Positions 42,312 to 54,315 of a stretch of 64,000 bases of DNA are shown one piece after another. The stretch spans positions 15,751,493 through 15,815,492 of the forward strand of contig CM019075.1 of assembly GCA_009667805.1 (NCBI GenBank). The letters are read 5' to 3'. The number at the start of each line of letters is the position of its first letter. The first letter of the stretch is position 1. The notes beneath the pieces are model-generated. The model had not been told where the DNA came from. It worked only from the letters and a program-made list of their open reading frames with translations, and did no database searches. A program made the translations under genes and the position numbers. Source of the stretch: Leptobrachium leishanense (lineage: Eukaryota; Chordata; Amphibia; Anura; Megophryidae).

Positions 42312-43347
42312 TAGCGATGCACCGAAATGAAAATTTGGGACCGATACTGAAAATGCACGATGAGCTTGGCCGAAAACTGAAACCGAAAATGACTTTCTAT
42401 ATATGACTATATATACACATACTGTGTATACATGTGTCTGGTATGTGTAATATATATATAAATTTTGGAACGAAACCGGAAATGACTTTTTTCCACTACA
42501 ATTTATTTTAAGATAGTTTTTTTGTATAAATGTATTAATACTAGACTTTATTAAATTAATATCATGGATTTAAGTTAATCCACATTAAAATTTTGAAGAT
42601 CTTTTTGTCCTATTTCGGTGGAGTTAATTTGCATCTAGTCCATACATTCATGTGTAAACGTTTGGACACACACATTTTATAGTTGCAGAAGACATTTACA
42701 TATCCCAGCAATTCAGAGAACTCTGCAGCTATAAAGTTTATTATTTGTTGTGTGGAGGCTTTTAACCTATTTTTGTTTGCCCTCCACCACAACTTAAATA
42801 AGTAGATATATATCTATCATCTATAATGGCTCAGATGTAGCCTAAACCTCAGTCTGTTTGTCTTAATCTTTTTGTTTTTCTGCACTTTAAAAAAATAAGC
42901 ATTATAAAGGGACCTTTAAGATGAAAGGGAAAAGACAAACCATTGCAAATTGACTGTGTATACGTGCCATTAACTTTTTGGAGGCATGGATGTAAGCTCC
43001 CATATTAACCCCCCCCCCTTGTCCTCGGATCAGACACCTCTGGCAGGAGGTCAGTGATAAATCACTTGTTCCTTGTCACTGAGAGGCCAGAGGTTACTGC
43101 TTGCCCTGATGGTGTGTATCATGCAGATAACCCCTTGTGTGCAGAAAAAAATAGGAGTAGCAGCTCCTGCCTCTTTCCAATTACAATTATCTCCAGCTAA
43201 GCAGCATTGAAAGAGTGCTCGCTCAGTGTCAGCTGGGATCATGAATTTTTGGCTGACTTTTTCAGCTGGTGTTTTGCTTTCGGGCCGAAACCGATAACCC
43301 CATTATCGGCAGAATCTATCGGTGGCCGAAATTCCGGTGCATCCCTA
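42312..43347. mobile_element. Non-autonomous hAT-like element (TAGGGATGCACCG termini)
   Basis: Left end TAGCGATGCACCGAAAT; right end in reverse complement TAGGGATGCACCGGAAT. A perfect 8-bp duplication GAAATATC lies at 42304-42311 and 43348-43355. 'ccgaaa/ttcggcc' words lie near both ends. 1,036 bp, no transposase frame. Confidence 0.95.
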
Positions 43348-43355
43348 GAAATATC

Positions 43356-44640
43356 TAAAGTCATATGTTGACTTGCTCAGGTGATAGCACAGGACAATCC
43401 CTTGTATCCCTTGTTATCCTTAACATCCTAACAAATCATCAGACCCACAGAAGTGACATTTTCTGGTTCTTCAAGCTGCTTTCATGACTCTTCATCCTAC
43501 ATTAGCCCCAAATCAATGATCTTTTTCCCAGTGAATCGATAAGAATAATTTAGGATGGGATTGAGCGACCTCCAGTAGACAGAGTATGGAAACACACATT
43601 CCGGACACAATGTTTCACTCTTTTTAAGGCTAATCGGTGCTGTACTCATCAAAAGTATGCTCCCACAGTCTCCACTTTACATAATTTCAATATTTTGCCC
43701 CATTAATTGGGTAATAAATTAAAAGACTCTTCTTATAGGGTACCATGATTTTTAAGGCGAGTCTGCATTATTAATTTCCCTAAGCTGTGAAACAGGGGGT
43801 GATCCTATAAGCTTATTTTCTTTTTACCTATCTAATAATCTAACTATCTATCTGTCTTTAATTATGTGACTACCTGCTGTTATTGATACAATAGCTCCTT
43901 AATAGTCATCTAATCAGTTGAAGTCATTTGGCCAAATACAAGATCATGCGACGAGTGCATGCCGTCACCCACCTTGTGTGATTCCTCCGGTTTTCAAAAG
44001 TAATTTGGTCGGAATGGCTATTTATAATATGAGGTACATGTCATTAAATCCAATTTATCCTCAATGTCTGGATTATGTTATGAATTCTCAAGTCTCCGAT
44101 GCTATTTCAACTCCTTGGAAGGTCTCCAGCGGTTGTAGTGTTTTCATCGTTATCGAGTGTGGTTCCATTAACAAATCCCACAGGTCTAGTTATAAGTGCA
44201 AGGTTCACACCCTACTGGGATTAATTCTTATTTTTCCCTAATTGTTACGGCTTCGGCAATTGATTCTGACCTTGGTATCACCACCAGGGTGTCGAAAAAT
44301 GAAGTCTTTACAAGTTGCAACCACAGTGGAGACGTGTGCCACATGTCTAATACTGGGAGGTCAATTAAACCAAAGGTCTTCTGTGATAACTTGGAACCAC
44401 AGTCACAAGTCAACTCCACTGAGATATGACATGTATATCAGCTCCTGGTGCACATTAAGTAGCCTTCTTTCAATCTCTTTTGTATGGTTTAGATTTTCAC
44501 CCATCCATTCTTGTGTCACTGTCTTTAGGGTAGAGGGTACTCTTTATTTCTACTCTTACTGCTCCCACCCTATACTAGCATAGGTTTAGAAATTCTCCAG
44601 GAGGAGTGAGTATCTAGGAAATTAGTCATGCCACTGTCTA
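43356..44640. other. No feature recognised
   Basis: About 1.3 kb without a recognised gene. Frames at 43918-44241 and 44242-44583 have no domain-like sequence and no flanking splice signals that I trust. Confidence 0.45.
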
Positions 44641-44649
44641 AAAATTTAA

Positions 44650-45551
44650 CAACCTTTTACTGGGATTCCGGCACACATTCCCTGGGCAAAATCATCAACA
44701 GCTTTGGCTTTAATTACCACCTCTATGCTGATGACACTCAGATCTACCTCTCTACCCCTGATCTCTCTCCCCCTGTCCTTTCAAAAGTCAGTGACTGTTT
44801 ATCTGGCATCTCCTCCTGGATGGCCTCCCACCACCTAAAGATCAACATGTCAAAGACTGAACTCCTACTTATTCCTCCCTCCAATGCCTCCCCACCTCCT
44901 GACTTCTCTATCACGGTGGAGGGTATCACCATCTCCCCATCAAACCAAGTTCGCTGCCTTGGAGTTACACTTGACTCTGCTCTTTCCTTCATCCCCCACA
45001 TCAAGTCTCTTTCCTCCTCCTGCCGATACCAACTGCGTAATATTTCCAGAATTCGGCCATTTCTTACTGCTGTCACCACAAAACAACTCATACACGCCCT
45101 GGTAATCTCCCGACTCGACTATTGCAATAATCTCTTATCTGGCCTCCCTCTCTCCCGCCTCTCCCCCCTACAATCCATCCTGAACGCCTCCGCCAGGCTA
45201 ATTCACCTCACCCGCCGCTCTGTCTCTGCCGCTCCCCTCTGCGAGTCCCTTCACTGGCTCCCCATCCACTGCAGAATTAAGTTCAAAATCCTTATCCTTA
45301 CCTACAAAACCCTCACTAACTCAGCTCCCCACTACCTGTCCTCACTAATCACCAAATACACCCCAGCCCGCTCCCTAAGGTCAAACAGTGACCTGCGCCT
45401 AGCTTCTCCCCGCATCACCTCTTCCCATGATAGACTGCAGGATTTCTCACGTGCAGCCTCCACTCTCTGGAACGCTCTCCCTCGTACTGTCAGAGTTTCC
45501 CCTAACTTCTCTTCCTTCAAACGCTCCCTGAAAACATTCCTAGCTACATAG
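44650..45551 (+). CDS. L2-like LINE ORF2, RT C-terminal half (5'-truncated)
   Basis: An open frame of about 300 codons beginning within RT: '[20 protein letters not shown]' with an intact YADD at about 44727-44738. The thumb and C-terminal domain typical of L2 follow: '[13 protein letters not shown]', '[16 protein letters not shown]', '[20 protein letters not shown]', and a last block '[17 protein letters not shown]'. The stop is at 45549-45551. Endonuclease and RT fingers are missing, so the copy cannot move, but the remaining frame has no damage, which suggests a fairly young insertion. Confidence 0.92.
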
Positions 45552-45658
45552 GGTAGTCCATCGACTCACAGCATTTATTCCCATCGGGGGGTCTCATTAA
45601 TTTGTGGCCAAGATCTTGTATTGATGATGGCAATGATGAGTCGCAGCGCTGCGTAAAG
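45552..45658 (+). mobile_element. 3' UTR of the L2-like LINE
   Basis: Starts 'gggtagtccatcgactcac' and ends near 'gcagcgctgcgtaaagtc'. A 25-base piece (45543-45567) recurs as reverse complement at 51072-51096. Confidence 0.65.
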
Positions 45659-45659
45659 T

Positions 45660-45960
45660 CTTCACCTGCACATCCCAAAGATTCTCAATGGGGATAAGGT
45701 CTGGACTGTGTGGTGGTCAATCCATGTGTGAAAATGATGTCTCATGCTCCCCGAACCACTCTTGCACAATTTGAGCCGGATGAATCCGGCCATTGCCTTC
45801 TTGGAATATGCCCGCTGTGCCATCAGGGGAGAAAAAAACGATAGGTGGAAAAACCTGCTCATTCAGTATATATTGAACGTCAGCTGAGCTCATTTTTTGC
45901 TGAGGCTATCACTAACCCACTGAAGCCACCCCAGTTCATAACAGGCTTGTACAGTAGCTG
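45660..45960 (-). pseudogene. Tc1-like transposase fragment
   Basis: The minus strand encodes 'SPDLIPIENLWDV', the C-terminal SPDLNPIENLW motif with the third catalytic position of Tc1/mariner DD34E transposases. The upstream minus-strand sequence ('tcatccggctcaaattgtgc', 'ggcatattccaagaaggcaa') follows the same family order. Frames are broken and both ends are missing. Confidence 0.75.
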
Positions 45961-46110
45961 GTAACTGTTTCCTTTTTTTTGCCTTCAATTATTTACTAAT
46001 AATTCTCAGATAATTTCTTCTAACTTTATTCTAGATTTGCTTTGATAGCTCCTTGGATATTGGCATAATTATGTTTTCTGATCGTATAATACTTTAATTG
46101 CAAATAAGTG

Positions 46111-46200
46111 AACTGCATTCAATTAACGAGCCAGTAATTCTACCGGTCTGTCTACAACTGCATTCAATTAACGAGCCAGTAATTCTATCGGTCTGTCTAT
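46111..46200. repeat. Direct duplication, 2 x 45 bp
   Basis: 'aactgcattcaattaacgag' followed by 'ccagtaattctaccggtctgtctac' occurs twice in tandem, differing by one base (accgg/atcgg) apart from the last bases. No coding context. Confidence 0.9.
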
Positions 46201-46379
46201 TTTACAGTGTAATTAAAAGAGAGCAAAGTCGATAAATCTGCAGATTATGACAACAAGAAAGAAGCTGGTATCTTCTGTCCATGAAGGTAGACTTCAAATT
46301 ACTGCATCATTTTAGGTTTCAGCGGAGAGGACTGGCAGGAGAATGTAAACATGAGGTTACTATTGCGAAAAGGAAAATA

Positions 46380-46690
46380 GATCATTAAGTGGAAGAAACC
46401 TAAGCATGTTTGCGTGGCCTTCTTATCTACTTGATATGTATCACTTTGCTCGTTTGGCTTCAGGTGGGCGGCCAGTACTTCCTCATGCCGACTGAATTAA
46501 AGTTTCTTCTGCTCAATGGAGTACTTTCCCACAGTAAATGTGACCATATCTTCATCATCTTGGGTCTTTGATGCTAGACCTCTGCCTTGAAACGTGTTAA
46601 AACAGTGAGTGTCGACAAGTCTATGGTCCACCACCATGTTCTTCACCACATCATGCTTCCTCAGAAGCTTGGGTTAGTGGGGGCCACTGG
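46380..46690 (-). other. Unrecognised coding-like stretch, minus strand
   Basis: A minus-strand frame of about 60 codons from about 46681 to the stop at 46497 reads 'KLLRKHDVVKNMVVDHRLVD' and 'DDEDMVTFTVGKYSIEQKKL'. Its composition is protein-like, but I cannot place it in a family. It may be a degraded exon, a processed pseudogene or a transposon remnant. No intron signals or poly(A) are seen. Confidence 0.3.
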
Positions 46691-47122
46691 TGATTTGTTG
46701 TAAGCTGCAGTGACAACAGGACAAAAGATTGTTGATAAAGTGGAAGCGAACAAGCAGAAATATCAAAATCAGGCCAGATACAGCGCACAAGGAAGCAGAC
46801 GGTAAGATCCCCCACTGCAGCACGCACCAAAGAAGATAGGTCGCTAAAAACCCAAACAGGAAGCTCAGTGCTGAGGAGGACGCATGCAAACTCTGTGGTT
46901 AGTCCACACGCTAATAAGCAGAGAAGTTTAAATATCAGTATCCAGTGTAGTGAATAAACTGCATTTGTACACTCAGTGACATTCTGCTAATAGTATTTCA
47001 TGAATTGTTAACGTTTCTGTTAATGTAAAGAATCAGATCCTTGGGATCTACTCCAGTTGTCTCAGCGCACCACAAGATATAACTCTTTTTCTGAATTTGG
47101 AGTCCTGAAAGCAAAGAATGTT
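46691..47122. other. No feature recognised
   Basis: Unique-looking sequence up to the target duplication at 47123. Confidence 0.45.
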
Positions 47123-47727
47123 ACCTAAAGCAGGGCTTAAAATTTAAATTCCCAAGCTACTAGCCAGACCTCAAGAGTTACTCGCCACCTGTTGCCCCAC
47201 CTACCCTGCCCTGAACTCCGCCCCTAAACAAACCTATCTTACGAAATTACACTGTTAAAAGTTTTATTCAGAATAAAGCTACAAAAATAATTAACATTAA
47301 TACTCAGGCACCAGACCCAGACAAGTAGTATCATCCATTAAGTACAGACTCCTCGCCAACAGTTTTTAGGACCAACTTAATATTTGGTTTATGCATCCGA
47401 CACATCAAGGGGAACTTAATACTCTTTTCATTATTCATATGCCAGGTTATCAATAGAAGTTAGAAGACCCCAGAGTCAGGTTTCCTCCTTGGATGCTAAT
47501 ACAGATGACCCCTTTAATATTCATGTGCGATACTTCCATCCCCATTTTTTTCTTTTTTGCTCCTTCTGTATCACCTCTTTCTTTATAAATAGATTTATTT
47601 TGCATAAATTCTAACGCCTACGCCACCATTTCACTAAATATGGCCCCTCACGGGAGCTGTACTAACGGCACTGGTTTTGGAATCACTTCCGGAGTGCTGA
47701 CAGCTTTTACTTTCACTTAGTTTACGA

Positions 47728-50435
47728 CAGGGGTGGGGAACCTTTTTAATGTCAAGGGCCCCCTTTAATTAATTTCTCCCTCCTTTTAGTATATTTATTT
47801 TGCCCAATTAATTTCTTCCCCAGTATTTATTTCATTTCTCTCTTCCCCAGTATTTAATTAATTTCTCTCTTCCCCAGCATTTAATTCATTTCTCTCTTCC
47901 CCAGTATTTAATTCATTTCTCTCTTCCCCAGTATTTAATTCATTTCTCTCTTCCCCAGTATTTAATTCATTTCTCTCTTCCCCCAGTATTTTATTCATTT
48001 CTCTCTTCCCCAGTATTTAATTCATTTCTCTCTTCCCCAGTATTTAATTCATTTCTCTCTTCCCCAGTATTTAATTCATTTCTCTCTTCGCCCAGTATTT
48101 AATTCATTTCTCTCTTCCCCAGTATTTAATTCATTTCTCTCTTCCCCCAGTATTTAATTCATTTCTCTCTTCCCCAGTATTTAATTCATTTCTCTCTTCC
48201 CAGTATTTAATTCATTTCTCTTCCCCAGTTTTTAATTCATTTCTCTCTTCCCCCAGTATTTAATTAATTTCTCTCTTCCCCAGTATTTAATTCATTTCTC
48301 TCTTCCCCCAGTATTTAATTCATTTCTCCCCCAGTATTTAATTCATTTATCCCCCCCAGTATTTAATTAATTTCTCTCTTCCCCAGTATTTAATTCATTT
48401 GTCTCTTCCCCCAGTATTTAATTCATTTGTCTCTTCCCCAGTATTTAATTCATTTCTCTCTTCCCCAGTATTTAATTCATTTCTCTCTTCCCCAGTATTT
48501 AATTCATTTCTCTCTCCCCCAGTATTTAATTCATTTCTCTCTTCCCCCAGTATTTAATTCATTTCTCCCCCCAGTATTTAATTCATTTCTCCCCCAGTAT
48601 TTAATTCATTTCTCCCCCCAGTATTTAATTCATTTCTCTCCCCCAGTATTTAATTCATTCTCCCCCCAGTATTTAATTCATTTCTCTCTTCCCCAGTATT
48701 TAATTCATTCTCCTCCCCAGTATTTAATTCATTTCTCTCTTCCCCCAGTATTTAATTCATTTCTCCCCCAGTATTTAATTCATTTATCCCCCCCAGTATT
48801 TAATTAATTTTCTTCTCTTCCCCAGTAATTTAATTCATCTGTTCTCTTCCCCCAGTATTTAATTCATTTGTCTCTTCCCCATGTATTTATTCATTTCTCT
48901 CTTCCCCAGTATTTAATTCATTTCTCTCTTCCCCAGTATTTAATTCATTTCTCTCTTCCCCCAGTATTTAATTCATTTCTCTCTTCCCCAGTATTTAATT
49001 CATTTCTCCCCCCAGTATTTAATTCATTCTTCTCCCCAGTATTTAATTCATTTCTCCCCCCAGTATTTAATTCATTTCTCCCCCAGTATTTAATTCATTT
49101 CTCCCCCAGTATTTAATTCATTTCTCCCCCAGTATTTAATTCATTTCTCTCTTCCCCCAGTATTTAATTAATTTCTCTCTTCCCCAGTTTTTAATTCATT
49201 TCTCTCTTCCCCAGTATTTAATTCATTTCTCTCTTCCCCCAGTATTTAATTCATTTCTCCCCCAGTATTTAATTCATTTCTCCCCAGTATTTAATTCATT
49301 TCTCCCCCCAGTGTTTAATTCATTTCTCTCTTCCCCAGTATTTAATTTATTCATTTGTCTCTTCCCCAGTATTTTAATTCATTTCTTCTCTTCCCCAGTA
49401 TTTAATTCATTTCTCTCTTCCCCAGTATTTAATTCATTTCTCTCTTCCCAGTATTTAATTATTTCTCTCTTCCCCAGTATTTAATTAATTTCTCTCTTCC
49501 CCAGTATTTAATTCATTTCTCTCTCTTCCCCAGTATTTAATTCATTTCTCCCCCCCAGTATTTAATTAATTTCTCTCTTCCCCAGTATTTAATTCATTTG
49601 TCTCTTCCCCCAGTATTTAATTCATTTGTCTCTTCCCAGTATTTAATTCATTTCTCTCTTCCCCAGTATTTAATTCATTCTCTCTTCCCCAGTATTTAAT
49701 TCATTTCTCTCTTCCCCCAGTATTTAATTCATTTCTCTCTTCCCAGTATTTAATTCATTTCTCTCTCTCCCCAGTATTTAATTCATTTCTCCCCCAGTAT
49801 TTAATTCATTTCTCCCCCCCAGTATTTAATTCATTTCTCCCCCCCAGTATTTAATTCATTTGTTCTTCCAGTATTTAATTCATTTCTCTCTTTCCCCAGT
49901 ATTTAATTCATTTCTCTCTTCCCCAGTATTTAATTCATTTGTCTCTTCCCCAGTATTTAATTCATTTCTCTCTTCCCCAGTATTTAATTCATTTCTCTCT
50001 TCCCCAGTATTTAATTCATTTCTCTCTTCCCCAGTATTTAATTCATTTCTCTCTTCCCCAGTATTTAATTCATTTCTCTCTTCCCCCAGTATTTAATTCA
50101 TTTCTCTCTTCCCCCAGTATTTAATTAATTTCTCCCCCCAGTATTTAATTCATTTCTCCCCCCCAGTATTTAATTCATTGCTCTCCCTATTTTATTTCTT
50201 CCCCCCACTACCTTTAATTCATTTCTCTCCAACCCCCCCCCCTTTTACCTCACCTCCGAGTACGCTGAGGCATGCTGGATTCAGGGGCTGAGGATAAAGA
50301 AGGATCCAGCGAGCAGCAGTAAGGACTGGAGAGGAGATTGAAGTAAGGAGAGCAGCGGGAGAGGGAATTTGCACCCCCTCCCTTTGTGGCACTCAGGACG
50401 GATTGTTTTCCTCAGCGGGAGGTTCCCCATCCCTG
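47728..50435. mobile_element. Inner hAT-like element with CAGGGGTGGGGAACC termini
   Basis: The left end CAGGGGTGGGGAACC and the reverse complement of the right end CAGGGATGGGGAACC match at 14 of 15. The flanks (gtttacga and gtaaacac) are inverted rather than direct repeats, so a clean target duplication is not seen. The interior is almost entirely the 27-bp array plus a GC-richer right arm (50240-50435). Confidence 0.7.
47760..50190. repeat. 27-bp minisatellite resembling tandem 3' splice sites
   Basis: About 95 units of 'ttcatttctctcttccccag' followed by 'tatttaa', with shorter variants lacking 'tctctt' and C-run length changes. Each full unit contains a pyrimidine tract of about 15 bases, CAG, and upstream 'ttaat' that fits a loose branch-point pattern. 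Frames of HFSLPQYLI type are artefacts. Confidence 0.96.
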
Positions 50436-50706
50436 GTAAACACGCTGCAGCAACCCGTGCGGTCAGCGTGACGGAAATGACTCGGGCCATGTCCAGCTGT
50501 TGCTGTAAAAGGAAAGCACACTGGCTGGCCCTGAGCATGTCGGCCGGCCTAAAAAAAAAAAAACACGGCCGCCGCTGGAATACACAGAGCAGGCAGTACG
50601 ATATAACTTATCATGCTGCCTGCGTGTGAATTTCAACTCGCCATTGCTTGATTTGCACTCGCAAAATGCGAGCAGGCGAGTGCAAACTTTGAGGGTTGAC
50701 CTAAAG

Positions 50707-51071
50707 CCCAGAGGCACATGCACTTGTGTGTATTATAATGCACAGTGAATATTAATATATGAACATATATGTAAACAAACAGTTGGAAGTCCAGCACTCA
50801 CCCCTGCAGGCCTTGTTTGGTTTCCAGGAAGCTCACTAGATGCACTAGTCCAAAAAATATTTAACCACAGAAACTGGATGCACTCATAGTACCAAAATAA
50901 AAAAAAAAGTGACCTTAGTTAATACATGATTAAAAAAAAAAAGGTTTCGGCTCCTGCTAAACCTTTTTCAGGACACCAACCTGAAGAGTTGCATACAAGC
51001 TTATGCCGGGCCCCCCATAGGCTCTATGCCCTAGTTTTCATAATCCATCATTTATCTTTTATATGGAACCT
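50707..51071. repeat. Possible interspersed repeat
   Basis: 'gcactcacccctgcaggcct', two A runs (50906 and 50931) and 'ggtttcggctcctgctaaac' followed by 'ctttttcaggacaccaacctg' have the look of a dispersed element. There are no defined ends here. Confidence 0.35.
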
Positions 51072-51096
51072 GAGTCGATGGACTACCCTATGTAGC
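51072..51096 (-). mobile_element. Short L2-like LINE fragment
   Basis: A 25-base exact match (minus strand) to 45543-45567, at the ORF2 stop and start of the 3' UTR of the L2-like LINE. The neighbouring bases are not alignable by eye. Confidence 0.5.
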
Positions 51097-52545
51097 CTCT
51101 GATGTCTCATCGAGAGATCTCTGGAGCAGGACCACAAAAAGGACTGTGCCGCCCCAGAGTCGGCAAATGCATTTCGCACAGAGCTGATATTAGAGGCTCT
51201 GTATCATGTGAGTGAGCATTCTACAGTTCTTTCTAGTTTTAAGCATATATAGACAGTATTGCTCTTTGTTTTATTATTCTCATGAGGTTATCTAAAGGAC
51301 CATATGAGATACAATGTATCGATAATAAGTACACATATTTTAATATTATACCACAAGGTGTTGGTCACCACATGCACATAGTATATATTGAATGTATTTT
51401 ATTGCGCTTAAGGGAAGCTATATTTTAAACTGATAGATTTGCTTCCATTATTCATTTGAAAAGGATAAACCTTGTATTTCCCAATGTGTACATCTGTTGT
51501 GTATTGCATTTGTAGTTATATTTTTTTTCACGTTGCTCCACTGGTGCATTTTAATGATGACGTTCACAAATGTCCTTTCTTTTTTATCGTAACATTCTGT
51601 TTTTAAGAGGTTTAATAAGGAAACCCACCGTACAAAAGCAAGAGCTTTTCTGTAATGCTCATCGAATTGCCTGAAATCATGCGATAACAGGAAACAGGAG
51701 GAGAAGTTAGCAAATACTAAGCAGGAAGTTATCTCCACCGCAAGTAAACTTTAAAAATAATAAACCACCAGCCACCACAAAAAAATATCACTGACTTTAG
51801 CAAACTAAAAATTTCAGAGAGGCAGCAGTGCCTCATACAACCATATAAAATGTATTGAATCAAAACATTATTAAAATCTGTTTATTTACAAGGTTTGTCT
51901 GTAATGTTAGTGGGCAGGACATATTTTCACATCAAACAATTCAAAGAGATGATTTCCTACTGTGAATTGCAGCGTACCAAATTCTATGGCAAGTTCCCGG
52001 CTCCCTCCCTATCCTGTTAACTTGTGCCCTCTTGAAGATCACCATCAGATATTTCTGCTTTGAGACCTTCTGGTGATGTTGACTTGCGTCATTATGACAA
52101 CTGCCACTGACTTATCAAAGCCATATGGACATTGAGTCTGATGCAAGATGTTTCTTTATGCTGGTCTCTTAAAGTTGTAACTCCCTGTGTCATATTCAAC
52201 AGATTTCACATTCTGTGTCATCTCTCCCATGTCGATCCTGGTATTTTAACTGACTGATATAATGCCGGCCATTGTCATTGTTATTTATAGCATGTAATCC
52301 TCTCTCATTCTGTTCCTTGCCTGATTTTGCTTGACCTACTACATGAACATTCCAATGACATGCAAGTCCGTAGGAGTTGAAGAATGGAGGTTTGTTTTCC
52401 ATACCTCCACTGACTGAATACGTTCGATTATGAAGAAGCAGAGAGCACGGGCTGGTTCAGTGCATTAAAATGAGCCTTGGGTTTCTCACTTCCCTACATT
52501 CAAGTAGCAGTGGAGGTTCCTCCATAGCCAGTCATTCCAGGGCAG
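51097..52545. other. No feature recognised
   Basis: About 1.45 kb without coding motif, array or paired termini. Confidence 0.5.
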
Positions 52546-52548
52546 CTG

Positions 52549-53240
52549 TGTCACGGGGGAATCTGGCTGGAGCCATGGTGGGCCCTTTCTGGAAGAGGTT
52601 AAGCCGATTTGTCAGGTTTGTTGCTGGCTGCATTAATGCAGAACACAGCACACACAGTAAAGAACACAGATACCGGACACAAATGACAGAACTGGAGTAG
52701 CACAACACACACACAAGAGGAAACTTTGCACTGGGGTAAGGTCCTCATGGTGGCCTTCTAATTCTATACATGATACAGGACAAGGAATAAGAAACACAAT
52801 AACAACAGGGGTTAACAAGAGACAACAAGACGAAATGCCCAGCAGCAACACAGAACCCTGAACTAGAATGAGGTCCTTAAGTTGGCCTCTAACACTGACT
52901 GATTACAATATGCTGAGGGGTAAATACAGAGAGACAAGAGAACAGGACACAAAGAACATATAATAGAATAGTCAGGAATAGCAAAGAAGGTCCAAACGCC
53001 AGGGTAGAGTGTCAGCCATATGCCAGGGAGCAAATCAGACAAAGAGAGGTCAGTACACAGGAATATCAATAGACAGGGTACAGGGATCAGACAAGAGAAT
53101 AATCAATACCAAGCCAAAATCATACATCAAGTGACATACAACGCAGAACTACAAGGAACAAGACTCTCAGGAAATGGACCCATATAGGAGCAGGTAGCTA
53201 ATGCGGTGCTAGTCATATTTATGGGAACAGGGCATCACGT
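52549..53240 (-). mobile_element. LTR-like sequence, minus strand
   Basis: Read on the minus strand it is T/C-rich with many 'ctgtctctt' and 'cctgt' words and ends 'ccccgtgacacag'. It meets the plus-strand LTR-like sequence at 53241 head to head, and both end in CGTGACACAG. The boundaries and the LTR nature are tentative. Confidence 0.35.
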
Positions 53241-54315
53241 TTCCATGTTCAAGCCCTGTCCTCCTGCCCTCTGTATGCTTTGTCTGTGGTTCCCATGTGT
53301 TTCTGTGTGTTGCTTTCCCTGGGTTGCAGCTCAGGGGCTAAGTGTGGTTTGCTCGTTAAGCTCTCCTGTTGGTGATGTGGTCTGATTACCTCCCTATATA
53401 AAGCAATGGGCCCAGATCCCATTGCTCTTGCATTTTGGTTCATTTCAGTTCCTGTTTCCTGCTGAGTGTATGTTCCTGAGAGCTCCCTGCTGTTCATTCT
53501 AGTCTAGTTTGTGTTTTCATGTTTACCTTATTTCTTTGGTCTAGTCTGTCTGCAGTTGCATAGTTTGTCCAGGTTCTAGTTTATGTCCAGTGTTTCCAGT
53601 GTTATTAGTTCAAGTGTTTCTCCTTTGTCTGGTTGTTATATGTCTGACTGATTCCCTGGTTCTTCTGACCCATTTGCCTGGCTGACCAATCTTCTGATTC
53701 TGGACCCCTCGCTCTGTATAAGGTATACGTTCTGGTTTATGACTTCTGGCTTTCTCTCTGACTTCTCTATCTGGATACTCCTTGTCTGTACCGTTTATAT
53801 ATTGGTAAATTCCTGTCTCGTCTGAAGTAGGGATGAGCTGTTCGGTTCGATCAGTTCGGAGTTCGACTCGAACATTGGCGGTTCGAAAGTTCGTACTTCG
53901 AACCTTTTGGCATGTACGGTTCGAGTTCGAATTTTTTTTTGAAAAAAGTATAAAAAATGCTTAAAAAATACTAAAAATCTAGAAATAAAGAGACTCATTA
54001 CTGCAGAATATTATAAGCAATGGTTTATTAGATATTGAATTAAAAAAATACCCACGTCAAGAAGGCACGCATTTGGGCGATGATTAGCAATGGATGGACT
54101 GTGTACGTCGTCAAGAAACGGTATGTATAATAGCATAAACATGTTACATACACATAACACACATTACATACATCTACCAACATATGTCAACACATGCTGC
54201 AGCGTAATGTATTATCTGTTTGTCAGACAAATGTGACTGTCATAAAATTATTCTGGCTTTATTTAAAATATTTGCACACGTGTACATTTTTCTGAAACTT
54301 TCACACCTCAAAATT

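Larger units (their letters stand above)
47131..50698. mobile_element. 3.6-kb hAT-like MITE expanded by an internal insertion and array
   Basis: The left end 'cagggcttaaaatttaaatt' and the right end 'ctcgcaaaatgcgagcaggc...gagggttg' match, with orientation reversed, the two halves of the 167-bp element at 60846-61012. A perfect 8-bp target duplication ACCTAAAG lies at 47123-47130 and 50699-50706. The length difference (3,568 versus 167 bp) comes from a second element (47728-50435) and its array. Confidence 0.88.

Noticed and set aside
42610..43242. Short minus-strand frames of about 60 codons
   Set aside because: They lie within the non-autonomous hAT-like element 42312-43347 and have no transposase motif.
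43918..44583. Frames of 77-113 codons in the spacer before the L2-like LINE
   Set aside because: Three overlapping frames, no domain-like sequence, no consistent splice signals.
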